The notes beneath the pieces were generated by a model. It ran no database searches and had not been told where the DNA came from. It saw only the letters and a list, made by a program, of their open reading frames with translations. Of a DNA stretch of 6,875 nt, positions 1-6,184 are shown piece after piece (position 1 is the stretch's first letter; each line of letters starts with the position of its first letter). The stretch spans positions 1 to 6,875 of the forward strand of contig DAHVRS010000006.1 in NCBI GenBank assembly GCA_027322375.1. The letters run 5' to 3'. The translations under genes were made by a program, and so were the position numbers. The stretch comes from Brachybacterium sp. GTDB taxonomy: Bacteria; Actinomycetota; Actinomycetes; Actinomycetales; Dermabacteraceae.

Positions 1-1146
1 GCCCAGCCGCGCCCGGGTGATCCAGCCGTCGCACTGCCAGCGGATGCGGTCCACGACGTCGGCGACGGTGAGCGCGCCGTCGTGCCGCCAGGTGCGCTCC
101 ATCTCCTCGCCGCCCTCGGTGCGGGCCACGATCCGCAGCCGGGTGCACACCAGACCCCGCTCCACGAGCTGGGTGTGGAGCTGCTCGGCGAGCGGGCGGG
201 CGATGAAGGCGGCCTGGTCGGTGCGCACCAGCGGGGGCTCGAGCGTGGTCTCGGCGAGCAGCGGCTGGGTGGGGTGATGGGCGGCGGGCGGGGCGGGCTC
301 CAGGCCGCGCGCGAGCAGGTGCAGGGTCGCCACATCCGGGCCGAAGCGGTCCGCGACGGCGGCCGAGGGCAGCGCGGCGAGGTCCCCGAGCGTGGTGATC
401 CCGAGCCGCTGCAGCAGGTCGACGGTGTCTGCGAGGTTCAGGCGCCGCTCGGGCCGGGTCGCGGAGGGCTGGCCGCGATGCCCCCAGCCGGGGCCGACGG
501 GTGCCTGGGCCAGGGCGCTGATCGGGTGCGGGGCGAGATAGTCGGCGCTGCGGCCGGGGCGGACGATCCGGCCCGGCGCGGAGGCGAGCAGTGCGGCGAA
601 GGGGCCGTCGGCGATGCCCACGCCGCAGTCCCAGCCGGTGAGCTCGGCGACCGCGTCGAGGATCCGCTCGGCGAGGGCCTCCTCTCCGCCTTGGTGGCGG
701 GCCGGGCCCCTCGCGGACATCAGCAGCACTCCGGGGCGCAGCACATCCACGCCGGCGGCGATCGTGTCCACCGCGGCGGCGACCAGCTCGAACAGTGCCG
801 AGTCGTGCTCGCGGTCCGCCTCCAGCACGAGCGCCTCGGGGCAGGCGGCACGGGCGGCGCGGCGCGTCATCCCGGGCATCGCCCCGGCCTCGCGGGCGGC
901 GGGACCGGCATGGGTGACGCGATGCTCCTCGAGCAGCACCACGGGGGTGATGGTGAGATCCAGCGGGGCCGGGGCCGATGCGGTCTCGCCGTTTGGAGAC
1001 TGCTGCGCGGCCTGCTCCTCGCTGCGGCGCTGGTGACGGTCCAGCGCCGCGAGCAGCGGCCAGTCCGGGACGGTGACCGCGACCGTGCGGGTCGTGGCAG
1101 AACGGGGAGCGGCAGAGCGGGCTGCGGTGGAGTGGGGCGTGCTCAT
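1..1146 (-). CDS. imuB: ImuB, inactive Y-family DNA polymerase homologue (3' end cut by window edge)
   Basis: Actinobacterial ImuB is a polymerase-like protein that links ImuA' and the error-prone polymerase DnaE2 to the beta clamp during damage-induced mutagenesis. The 382 codons seen read: an N-terminal strand with VPDWP at residues 26-30, a finger-like segment (MPGMTRRAARAACPEA), a palm segment GVDVLRPG at 132-139, then CGVGIADGPFAALLAS, a helix-hairpin-helix region around 244-285 (LQRLGITTLGDLAALP) and the start of the little-finger domain from about 297. In active Pol IV the palm carries SIDE-type acidic residues; here the matching stretch reads DVLRPG, so catalysis is probably lost, as known for this family. 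The ATG overlaps the imuA' stop by one base (TGATG), with GGAGG about 9 nt upstream, so the pair is probably translationally coupled. The C-terminal part, where the clamp-binding motif usually lies, is outside the window. The family assignment is confident. Confidence 0.92.
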   Translation of the reverse strand, partial: MSTPHSTAARSAAPRSATTRTVAVTVPDWPLLAALDRHQRRSEEQAAQQSPNGETASAPAPLDLTITPVVLLEEHRVTHAGPAAREAGAMPGMTRRAARAACPEALVLEADREHDSALFELVAAAVDTIAAGVDVLRPGVLLMSARGPARHQGGEEALAERILDAVAELTGWDCGVGIADGPFAALLASAPGRIVRPGRSADYLAPHPISALAQAPVGPGWGHRGQPSATRPERRLNLADTVDLLQRLGITTLGDLAALPSAAVADRFGPDVATLHLLARGLEPAPPAAHHPTQPLLAETTLEPPLVRTDQAAFIARPLAEQLHTQLVERGLVCTRLRIVARTEGGEEMERTWRHDGALTVADVVDRIRWQCDGWITRARLG

Positions 1147-2030
1147 CAGCCGGCCCTCCGCACCGGGGCGAGCAGGCGCATCGACTCCCGGGGTGCGGCA
1201 CTCTCCACCCCGACAAGCGCCGGGACGGTCCGGTACGTCGGAGTGAGCGCAGCAGCGGGCGCCGGGGCGAGCATCCCGCCCACCTCGGGCAGGAGCACCT
1301 CGGTGCTGCGATGCCCGGCGATGCCGCGGCCCTCGGAGGTGACCGCGAGGCGTCGCCGGCGCAGTCGCCCCGATCCTCGGCCGAGGCCCGACCAGCCCGT
1401 GGTGGTCGCACGCAGGGTGAGATCCGCGCGGCCGGGCGGGGTCGCGGCGAGGATCAGCGTGTCGGCGGTGCGGGCACGGCCCAGCAGGCTGCGCCAGAGC
1501 GCCGGAGCGAGGTCGAGCTCGGGACCCAGCACGAGCACCCCCACCCCGTCGGCGAGGGCGGAGAGCACCTGCGGGCGCTGCTCACCGCCCGCCGGAGCGA
1601 GGGCGAGGCGCAGCGGGTCCAGGCCCGCGTCCATCGCGGAGCGCAGCCCGAGGTCGGGCATCCCGGCGATCGCGCACCAGGAGTCCTCCCCCGTCGCGGC
1701 GACCGCGAGGGAGAGCAGCAGCGAGGTCGTGGCCGCCCCTGCGACCGCGACGGAGCTTCCGGCGCGCAGGCTCCCGCGCGGGAACAGCGAGGTGAGCGGG
1801 CCCGGCACGGGCAGGCGGGCACCCAGGCCGTCGTCGGCCGAGATCTCGCTGCCGGGGTTCCCGTCGGCCGACGGGTTCCCGGCGCGAGGCCGCTCCAGGC
1901 TCGTGCCGCGCAGTGCGGTGCGGTCGATCCGGCCGCCCCAGCGGGCGGCGGAGCGCTCCGCGGCGCCGAGCGCGGCGCGCGCCCGGGACAGCCGCTGCTC
2001 GCGGTCCTCGCTCTGCAGGGCGGTGCTCAT
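1146..2030 (-). CDS. imuA: ImuA' (RecA-fold mutasome accessory protein)
   Basis: This 294-residue protein sits directly upstream of imuB and is the actinobacterial ImuA' partner by order, overlap and composition. It has an N-terminal helical, arginine-rich part (residues 1-45), a low-complexity linker (about 46-75) and a RecA-like core: the strand VAVAGAATTSLLLSLA (94-109), WCAIAGMPDLG (118-128) and a hydrophobic strand GVGVLVLGPELDL (162-174). The P-loop position reads GAATTS (98-103) and lacks the lysine of a normal Walker A motif, so ATP hydrolysis is doubtful. The C-terminus from about 220 is arginine-rich, then Ala/Pro-rich. In mycobacteria ImuA' binds ImuB and is needed for DnaE2-dependent mutagenesis; the same role is inferred here. 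The ATG is well supported: AAGGAGGAG lies just upstream with suitable spacing. Transcription is probably DNA-damage inducible through the LexA box 42 bp upstream. Existing annotations of such genes are often just 'hypothetical protein'. Confidence 0.85.
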   Translation of the reverse strand: MSTALQSEDREQRLSRARAALGAAERSAARWGGRIDRTALRGTSLERPRAGNPSADGNPGSEISADDGLGARLPVPGPLTSLFPRGSLRAGSSVAVAGAATTSLLLSLAVAATGEDSWCAIAGMPDLGLRSAMDAGLDPLRLALAPAGGEQRPQVLSALADGVGVLVLGPELDLAPALWRSLLGRARTADTLILAATPPGRADLTLRATTTGWSGLGRGSGRLRRRRLAVTSEGRGIAGHRSTEVLLPEVGGMLAPAPAAALTPTYRTVPALVGVESAAPRESMRLLAPVRRAG

Positions 2031-2071
2031 GGTGCTCCTCCTTCCGGTCTGCCGATCCCTCGCACACGTGC

Positions 2072-2087
2072 TCGAACAGGAGTTCGA
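2072..2087. promoter_or_regulatory. LexA-binding SOS box
   Basis: TCGAACAGGAGTTCGA is a perfect 6-bp inverted repeat around 4 bp and fits the Gram-positive/actinobacterial LexA box (GAAC-N4-GTTC, with the preferred TC and GA flanks). It lies 42 bp upstream of the imuA' start, directly after the -10 hexamer, so bound LexA would block RNA polymerase. RecA-stimulated LexA cleavage after DNA damage would then open the operon. It is about 250 bp from the dehydrogenase start at 2338 and is unlikely to control that gene. Confidence 0.88.
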
Positions 2088-2116
2088 ACTGTACGCCTCG
2101 GAGGGGTGGCGCTCAA
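2088..2116 (-). promoter_or_regulatory. Promoter of the imuA'-imuB operon
   Basis: Read on the minus strand, TTGAGC (2116-2111) is separated by exactly 17 nt from TACAGT (2093-2088). These match the -35 and -10 consensus at four of six positions each. Transcription would start near 2081, leaving a leader of about 50 nt with a strong AAGGAGG ribosome-binding site before the ATG at 2030. The LexA box begins at the base next to the -10 and would cover the start point. The positions are seen in the sequence; promoter activity is inferred. Confidence 0.72.
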
Positions 2117-2337
2117 GCCGTCCAGGTCATGACTTCGAACGTACATGCGAAGCGTTCGGGAGGGGTGTGACAGACGAGCACGCGCGGTTCCGGGACGAGA
2201 GCATCGACCTCGTCGAGGGGCGACTGGGCGCGCCTGGTGCGCTGAGCGGGGCGCTCTCCGGTCGCCGGACGGCCCCCGCTCCCCCGCGACTGCTCTGCGA
2301 TCATGAGAGGGACCGCACATCGAAGGAGAGGACTGGG
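2117..2337. other. Non-coding stretch between the divergent imuA' and dehydrogenase genes
   Basis: Together with the imuA' promoter and leader this makes about 307 bases without a gene. No credible small protein is seen on either strand. It contains the 8-bp palindrome GTCATGAC (2126-2133), TTCGAA (2134-2139), the spaced inverted repeat CGAACG/CGTTCG (2136-2158) and the dehydrogenase ribosome-binding site AAGGAG (2323-2328, 9 nt before the ATG). I found no convincing promoter for the dehydrogenase; GATCAT at 2299-2304 is a possible but weak -10 without a recognisable -35. Confidence 0.6.
2136..2158. promoter_or_regulatory. Spaced inverted repeat CGAACG-N11-CGTTCG, possible operator
   Basis: Two perfect 6-bp arms are separated by 11 bp, with arm centres 17 bp apart. 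The left arm also contains TCGAAC, the LexA half-site; with a 4-bp spacer its partner would be ATGCGA (2145-2150), which matches only four of six bases. It could therefore be a degenerate second SOS box, an operator for the dehydrogenase gene, or chance in GC-rich DNA. It lies about 180 bp upstream of the dehydrogenase start. Confidence 0.3.
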
Positions 2338-3369
2338 ATGCGAGCGCTGGTGCTGCACGAGAAGAACCGGATGTCGATCGAGGAGGTCGAGGCGCCCGGC
2401 GCTCCCGGCCCCGGCCAGGTGAAGATCGCGATGCACACCGTCGGCATCTGCGCCTCGGACGTGCACTACTGGACCGACGGGAAGATCGGCCCGTTCGTGG
2501 TCGAGGCGCCGATGATCCTCGGCCATGAGGGTGCCGGCACCGTGCTCGAGGTGGGCGAGGGCGTCACCGGACTCGCGGCCGGCGATCGCGTGGTGATGGA
2601 ACCGGGCGTGCCCGATCCCACCTCCCGCGCCGTCAAGGAGGGCAACTACAACGTGGACCCGGGCGTCGAGTTCTGGGCGACCCCGCCCGTGCACGGCTGC
2701 CTCGCCGAGGAGGTCCTCCATCCCGCCGCCTACACGTACAAGCTCCCCGACTCGATGAGCTTCGCCGAGGGCGCGCTGATCGAGCCCTTCGCGGTCGGCA
2801 TGTTCGCTGCGACCAAGGCGGAGATCTCCCCCGGTGACGTCGCCGCCGTGGTCGGCGCCGGCACCATCGGGATCATGACCGCGCTCGCCGCGCTCGCCGG
2901 TGGCGCGAGCCAGGTGTTCATCTCCGACGTCCTGCCGGAGAAGCTCGCGCTGCTGGACGGGATCGACGGGATCACCACCGTGGATGCGACGAAGCAGAGC
3001 CTCGGCGAGGTGGTGCGCGAGGCGACCGGCGGCTGGGGCCCGCAGCTCGTCTTCGAGGCGACCGGCGCCGCGCCCGTCTACAAGGACCTGTGGGCGCTGC
3101 CCGCCCCGGGCGGCCGGATCGTGCTGGTGGGCATGCCGGTGGATCCGGTGCCCTTCGACATCGCCACCGCCCAGAGCCGCGGCGTCTCGCTCGAGACGGT
3201 GTTCCGCTACGCGAACGTGCACCAGAAGGCGATCGACCTCGCCGCGAGCGACGCCGTGGACCTCTCCCGCTTCGTCTCCGAGACCTTCGCCTTCGACGAC
3301 TCCGTGAAGGCGTTCGAGCGGTTCCTCGAGGGCCGGCCCACGGACGTGAAGATCCAGATCGCGCTGTGA
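2338..3369 (+). CDS. Zinc-dependent medium-chain dehydrogenase, xylitol/sorbitol dehydrogenase-like
   Basis: A 343-residue cytosolic enzyme expected to oxidise a secondary hydroxyl of a sugar alcohol such as xylitol or sorbitol to the ketose with NAD. Visible features: a GroES-like N-terminal domain with catalytic-zinc residues C38 (GICASDVHYW) and H63-E64 (GHEGAGTV), the EPGVPDPTSR loop (88-97), E149 in LIEPFAVG, and a Rossmann domain with GAGTIG at 173-178. D197 at the end of the second strand (FISDV) suggests NAD rather than NADP. The structural-zinc lobe has lost its four cysteines; the only cysteines are C38 and C121. Wild-type yeast xylitol dehydrogenases are also known to lack this zinc, and the surrounding EPGVP and NYNxDP wording resembles them. 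The ATG follows AAGGAG at 9 nt. There is no sugar transporter or kinase beside it, so the substrate stays open. The coding frame is also open far upstream, but that stretch is antisense to imuA'B. Confidence 0.9.
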   Translation: MRALVLHEKNRMSIEEVEAPGAPGPGQVKIAMHTVGICASDVHYWTDGKIGPFVVEAPMILGHEGAGTVLEVGEGVTGLAAGDRVVMEPGVPDPTSRAVKEGNYNVDPGVEFWATPPVHGCLAEEVLHPAAYTYKLPDSMSFAEGALIEPFAVGMFAATKAEISPGDVAAVVGAGTIGIMTALAALAGGASQVFISDVLPEKLALLDGIDGITTVDATKQSLGEVVREATGGWGPQLVFEATGAAPVYKDLWALPAPGGRIVLVGMPVDPVPFDIATAQSRGVSLETVFRYANVHQKAIDLAASDAVDLSRFVSETFAFDDSVKAFERFLEGRPTDVKIQIAL

Positions 3370-3876
3370 GGCGGGCCGGGCAGCGCCGCACAGCGACGGG
3401 CCGACGAGCTCGGCGCCGTCTGCCGCTACACGCTCGCCGAGCTGCCCGGCACCGGGCTCGAGGACGAGGTCGCCGATCTCGTCTGCACCGGCAAGGGCGC
3501 ACTGATCTGGCTGGCGGATCTGGACGCCTGGGCGAGGGAGATGCACCGTCTGCTGCGCCCGGGCGGGCACCTGCTCCTCCTCGAGGCGCATCCGCTGGTG
3601 CCGCTGTGGGGATGGGACGCCGAGGAGGCACGGGTGCGCGCAGACCGCGGCTACTTCGCCGCCACCCACGTCAACGACACCTTCCCCGCCCGCGGCGCGG
3701 TCGAGCACCAGCGCACCCTCGCCGAGCTGATCATGACCGTGCAGGGCGCTGGGTTCGTGCTCGAGCATCTCGCCGAGCATCCCGAACCGTTCTGGCAGCC
3801 GGACGGGGAGGCGCCGGCCGCGGCCTGGGACGGACGGCTCCCGAACACGGTGAGCCTGCTCGCCCGCCGGGCCTGA
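3370..3876 (+). pseudogene. Class I SAM-dependent methyltransferase, 5'-truncated remnant
   Basis: The 168 codons after the dehydrogenase stop stay in the same frame and read as the C-terminal part of a methyltransferase: a helix AAQRRADELGAVCRY, then DLVCTGKGALIWLADLDAW, the post-motif signature LLRPGGHLLLLEAHP and a long tail ending PNTVSLLARRA. Motif I, the glycine-rich SAM loop, and everything before it (roughly 80-100 residues in relatives) are absent, because their place is taken by the dehydrogenase. No ATG, GTG or TTG lies in this frame between 3370 and 3540; the first start is the ATG at 3541, inside the domain and without a clear ribosome-binding site. The remnant is therefore probably not a working enzyme. 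Codon use and the intact frame suggest that the loss is recent or the fragment is tolerated. An ATG-3541 product of 111 residues is possible but would lack the cofactor site. Confidence 0.78.
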
Positions 3877-3879
3877 GCG

Positions 3880-3924
3880 GCACGGTCCGAAGAAGCACGG
3901 GCCGAGGAGGCCCCGTCCGAGGGG
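3880..3924. repeat. Three tandem imperfect 15-bp repeats
   Basis: GCACGGTCCGAAGAA (3880-3894), GCACGGGCCGAGGAG (3895-3909) and GCCCCGTCCGAGGGG (3910-3924) follow one another without gaps. Copies 1 and 2 agree at 12 of 15 positions, copies 2 and 3 at 11, copies 1 and 3 at 10. They begin 4 bases after the methyltransferase-remnant stop codon. No function is apparent; replication slippage in a non-coding spacer is a sufficient explanation. Confidence 0.6.
3897..3916 (+). terminator. Hairpin after the methyltransferase remnant, weak terminator candidate
   Basis: ACGGGCC pairs with GGCCCCGT around a GAGGA loop, giving a 7-bp stem with one bulged C. No T-run follows, so it is at best a weak intrinsic terminator. 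It lies inside the 15-bp repeat block and may arise only from its composition. No other terminator is seen for the dehydrogenase transcript. Confidence 0.3.
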
Positions 3925-3925
3925 T

Positions 3926-3957
3926 GCCCTGGCAGTTCCTCCCCACCAGGCCAGGGC
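3926..3957. promoter_or_regulatory. Inverted repeat with GGCAGTTCC upstream of the transporter, possible operator
   Basis: GCCCTGG (3926-3932) and CCAGGGC (3951-3957) form perfect 7-bp arms 18 bp apart. Overlapping the left arm is GGCAGTTCC (3931-3939), a word repeated at 6220-6228 upstream of the XRE regulator gene. Location 50-80 bp before the transporter start fits an operator or upstream promoter element. The alternative is a stem-loop in RNA read through from the left. Confidence 0.4.
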
Positions 3958-3962
3958 TGACA

Positions 3963-3985
3963 TAGCGTGCCGGGTGCTCGCACCC
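3963..3985 (+). promoter_or_regulatory. Possible -10 element and leader inverted repeat of the transporter gene
   Basis: TAGCGT (3963-3968) fits the TANNNT -10 pattern and would start transcription near 3975; no good -35 is visible. A 14-bp inverted repeat, GGGTGC-TC-GCACCC (3972-3985), covers that start point and ends 8 bp before the ribosome-binding site GAAGGA (3994-3999), which is 5 nt from the ATG at 4005. The repeat could be an operator; the two-base centre makes it too tight for an ordinary RNA hairpin without opening the inner pairs. Confidence 0.35.
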
Positions 3986-4004
3986 CCACGAACGAAGGAC
4001 CTCC

Positions 4005-5219
4005 ATGCCCGGTGACGCCACGCGGCGCGCCCTCGCCCCTCGCCTGCTCGTGCCCTCGGCCGCGCTGCTGTGGGGCCTGCACTCCTCGCTGCTGAGCCCC
4101 GCGCTCGCGCTCATCCTCGCCACGCTGTACGACGCCTCCACCGCGGACATCGGCTGGACCCTCGCGATCTACAACGCGGGCGGCTTCGTCGCCTCCCTCG
4201 TGCTGCCCGCCTGGGCGGACCGGCGCCGCACCTACCTGCCGATGCTGATGGCCGCGGGCGCGCTCACGATCGCGCTCGCCGCAGCGCTCGCTGCGGTGAG
4301 CACCCTGCCGTGGGCGACGGTCGCGCTGGTGGTGCTCGGCGGACCGGCCGGGCTCGGCACCACGATGCTGTTCGCGCACCTGCGCGATGCAGGGGCGAGC
4401 ACCTCCTCGATCGTGAACACGCGCGCGATCATCTCCGCCGCCTGGATGGGCGGACCGCCGCTGGCGACCGCGATCATCGGCTGGGCAGGGGCGAAGGGGA
4501 TCCTCGCCGCGCTCGTGGTGATCGCGGTGGTGAACATCGCGACCACCGCCCTCATGGTGCGGGACCGGCGCACCGCCCCGGCCGACGCCCCGGAGCCGCC
4601 CCGCAACCCGCACGCCCTCCCGCCCGGCAGCCGCCTCGCGACCCTCGTGATCATCGGCGCGTTCGTGCTGTTCCAGGCCACGAACGCGACCGCGATGACG
4701 TTCATGGCCCTGTACGTCACCGAGACGGTGGGCCTGTCGGTGATGTGGGCGGGCGTGGTGCTCGGCCTCGCCGTAGCGCTCGAGGTGCCGGCGCTGATCC
4801 TCGTGGGCCGGCTCGGGGACCGCATCTCGCACCTGCTGCTCGTCGCGGTCGGCGCGGTGCTCGCCGCGATCTACTACGCAGGCCTCGTGGTGGTCACCGA
4901 GCCGGTGCTGCTGCTCGTGCTGCAACTCCCGAACGCGCTCGGCTTCGCGGCGATCTCCGGGATCGGGCTCGCCCTGTTCCAGGACCTCGTCCCCGGGGCG
5001 GGCATGTCCACGGGCCTGTTCATGAACGCGAGGCGCGTCGGCGCGATCCTCTCCGGCCCGATCATCGCCGCCGGCGCCCTGCCCCTGATGGGACTGGGAC
5101 AGCGCGGGATCTTCGCGATCTGCGCGGTGCTGACCCTGATCGGGGTCGGGATGATCCCGCTCGCGAAGCGTCTCGCGGCGAAGCCCGCGCAGGAGCCGGC
5201 CGAGGTCACCGTCAGCTGA
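4005..5219 (+). CDS. MFS transporter, SetA/SetB-like sugar efflux family
   Basis: A 404-residue inner-membrane protein with the length and pattern of a 12-segment major facilitator: six hydrophobic stretches, a charged proline-rich central loop (about 186-210, RDRR through PEPPRNPHALPPG), then six more. The loop after segment 2 has the MFS motif-A core ADRRR (71-75). Several stretches follow the E. coli SetA proton-driven sugar exporter as I recall it: GGPPLA (149-154), the AGVVLGLAVALEVPALI block (249-265) with GRLGDR, YYAGLVV (290-296), and FQDLVPG (325-331) followed by an ARRVG helix. SetA-type proteins export lactose, glucose and non-metabolisable sugar analogues; the substrate here is unknown. 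The ATG has GAAGGA 5 nt upstream. The gene converges on a regulator gene that shares an upstream word with it, suggesting common control. Family call firm, substrate open. Confidence 0.88.
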   Translation: MPGDATRRALAPRLLVPSAALLWGLHSSLLSPALALILATLYDASTADIGWTLAIYNAGGFVASLVLPAWADRRRTYLPMLMAAGALTIALAAALAAVSTLPWATVALVVLGGPAGLGTTMLFAHLRDAGASTSSIVNTRAIISAAWMGGPPLATAIIGWAGAKGILAALVVIAVVNIATTALMVRDRRTAPADAPEPPRNPHALPPGSRLATLVIIGAFVLFQATNATAMTFMALYVTETVGLSVMWAGVVLGLAVALEVPALILVGRLGDRISHLLLVAVGAVLAAIYYAGLVVVTEPVLLLVLQLPNALGFAAISGIGLALFQDLVPGAGMSTGLFMNARRVGAILSGPIIAAGALPLMGLGQRGIFAICAVLTLIGVGMIPLAKRLAAKPAQEPAEVTVS

Positions 5220-5236
5220 TCTGCCAGCACGTAGAA

Positions 5237-5274
5237 CGGCCGGCCGATTGAGCTGCTGCTCAGCCTGCCGGCTG
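5237..5274. terminator. Hairpin between convergent genes, likely bidirectional terminator
   Basis: An inner stem TGAGC (5249-5253)/GCTCA (5258-5262) with a TGCT loop sits inside outer arms GCCGGC (5239-5244) and GCCGGC (5267-5272), extendable by one or two pairs, with a mismatched 4-base internal loop. It lies 17 bp after the transporter stop and 16 bp from the regulator stop, where a shared terminator is expected. There is no T-run on either side, as is common in high-GC actinobacteria. Confidence 0.55.
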
Positions 5275-5290
5275 ATCGATCTCTCCAGGT

Positions 5291-6178
5291 TCAGGCCCGC
5301 GCGGCCTTCCCGTCGGCGTCGGCCGACTCCTGTGCCTGCTGCGTCTCCTGCGCGAGGCTGCCCAGCAGGCGCAGGCGTTCGGCGCTCGGGGTGTCGGGCG
5401 CGGCGGTGTAGCCGAACATGAACCAGTCCGGGTGGGCGGGGAAGTTCATCGCCTCGTAGCCGAGCTCGAGGTCCCCGACCTCCGGGTGGCGGATGCGCTT
5501 GATGCCGGTGCGGTGGTGGCGGACGTCGTGCGCGGCCCAGCGCACCCGGAAGTCGTCGCTGCGGGTGACGAGCTCGCCGATGAGATCGGTCAGGCGCTTG
5601 TCGCGCGGGGACTGACCGGCGTAGGTGCGCATCGTCGCGACGATCCCGGAGGCGTTCTCCTCCCAGTCGGGGAAGAAGCTGCGCGAGGCGGGGCTGAAGA
5701 AGACGAAGCGGGCCGTGTTCCCGCGTGCGGCCGGATCGGAGATCACCGGGGCGTACAGCGCACGGCCGATGGGGTTCGCGGCGACGAGGTCCATGCGCCG
5801 ATCTCGCACCCACACGGGGGTCGAGACCGCGTCGACGAAGCGCTGCAGGGTCTCGGGGAAGGGCTGCTCGGCCACGCGCGGGCGCCGACGGGCGGGCGGC
5901 CCCGCCGCCTCGGCGAGGTCGTGCAGATGGTCCGTCTCCGCCTCGTCCAGGTGGAGGGCGCGGGCGAGCGCGTCGAGCACCTCCGTGGAGACGCCGCGCA
6001 GGTCGCCGCGCTCGATCCGGGAGTAGTACTCGACGCTGATCCCCGTCGCCGCGGCGACCTCCTCGCGGCGCAGCCCGGGCACACGGCGGCGCGTGCCGCC
6101 GAGGATCCCCGCCTGGGCGGGGGTGATCCGGTCGCGGCGCGTGCGCAGGAAGTCGCTGACCTCAGTCCGATGGTCCAT
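5291..6178 (-). CDS. XRE-family transcriptional regulator with MmyB-like ligand-binding domain
   Basis: A 295-residue DNA-binding regulator. Residues 1-75 carry the helix-turn-helix: LRREEVAAATG followed by the recognition helix ISVEYYSRIERG (about 36-58), in the form typical of actinobacterial HTH_31/MmyB proteins (TRRRVPGLRREEVA). After a basic linker, residues about 105-270 form the MmyB-like (MLTR, PAS-like) domain: FVDAVSTPVWVRDRRMDLVAANPIGRALY, RFVFFSPASRSFFPDWEE, ELVTRSDDFRVRWAAHDV and HPEVGDLELGYEAMNFP. This domain is thought to bind a hydrophobic small molecule, unidentified for most members. A GTG at 6184 would add two residues, but there is no ribosome-binding site for it, and a -10 element ends immediately before it. 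The ATG at 6178 sits exactly at the predicted transcription start, so I choose it. The last 25 residues are Gln/Ala/Glu-rich and probably disordered. Probable targets are its own gene and the convergent transporter. Confidence 0.88.
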   Translation of the reverse strand: MDHRTEVSDFLRTRRDRITPAQAGILGGTRRRVPGLRREEVAAATGISVEYYSRIERGDLRGVSTEVLDALARALHLDEAETDHLHDLAEAAGPPARRRPRVAEQPFPETLQRFVDAVSTPVWVRDRRMDLVAANPIGRALYAPVISDPAARGNTARFVFFSPASRSFFPDWEENASGIVATMRTYAGQSPRDKRLTDLIGELVTRSDDFRVRWAAHDVRHHRTGIKRIRHPEVGDLELGYEAMNFPAHPDWFMFGYTAAPDTPSAERLRLLGSLAQETQQAQESADADGKAARA

Positions 6179-6184
6179 GGACAC

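Noticed and set aside
2081..2090. AGTTCGAACT as a second, separate palindromic operator
   Set aside because: It is the right half of the SOS box plus adjoining bases; the palindrome follows from the overlap and needs no second protein.
82..2337. Very long open plus-strand stretch in front of, and in frame with, the dehydrogenase
   Set aside because: It is the antisense of imuA'B, kept open by high GC. The product is Arg/Gly/Ala-rich without recognisable domains, and the dehydrogenase has its own ribosome-binding site at 2323-2328.
2113..3963. 616-codon open frame on the minus strand opposite the dehydrogenase and methyltransferase remnant
   Set aside because: The translation is His/Arg/Gly-rich and low in complexity with no family resemblance, while the plus strand clearly encodes conserved proteins.
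3651..5813. 720-codon open minus-strand frame across the transporter
   Set aside because: It runs antisense to a clear MFS protein and overlaps the regulator in another frame; its composition is that of a GC-rich shadow.
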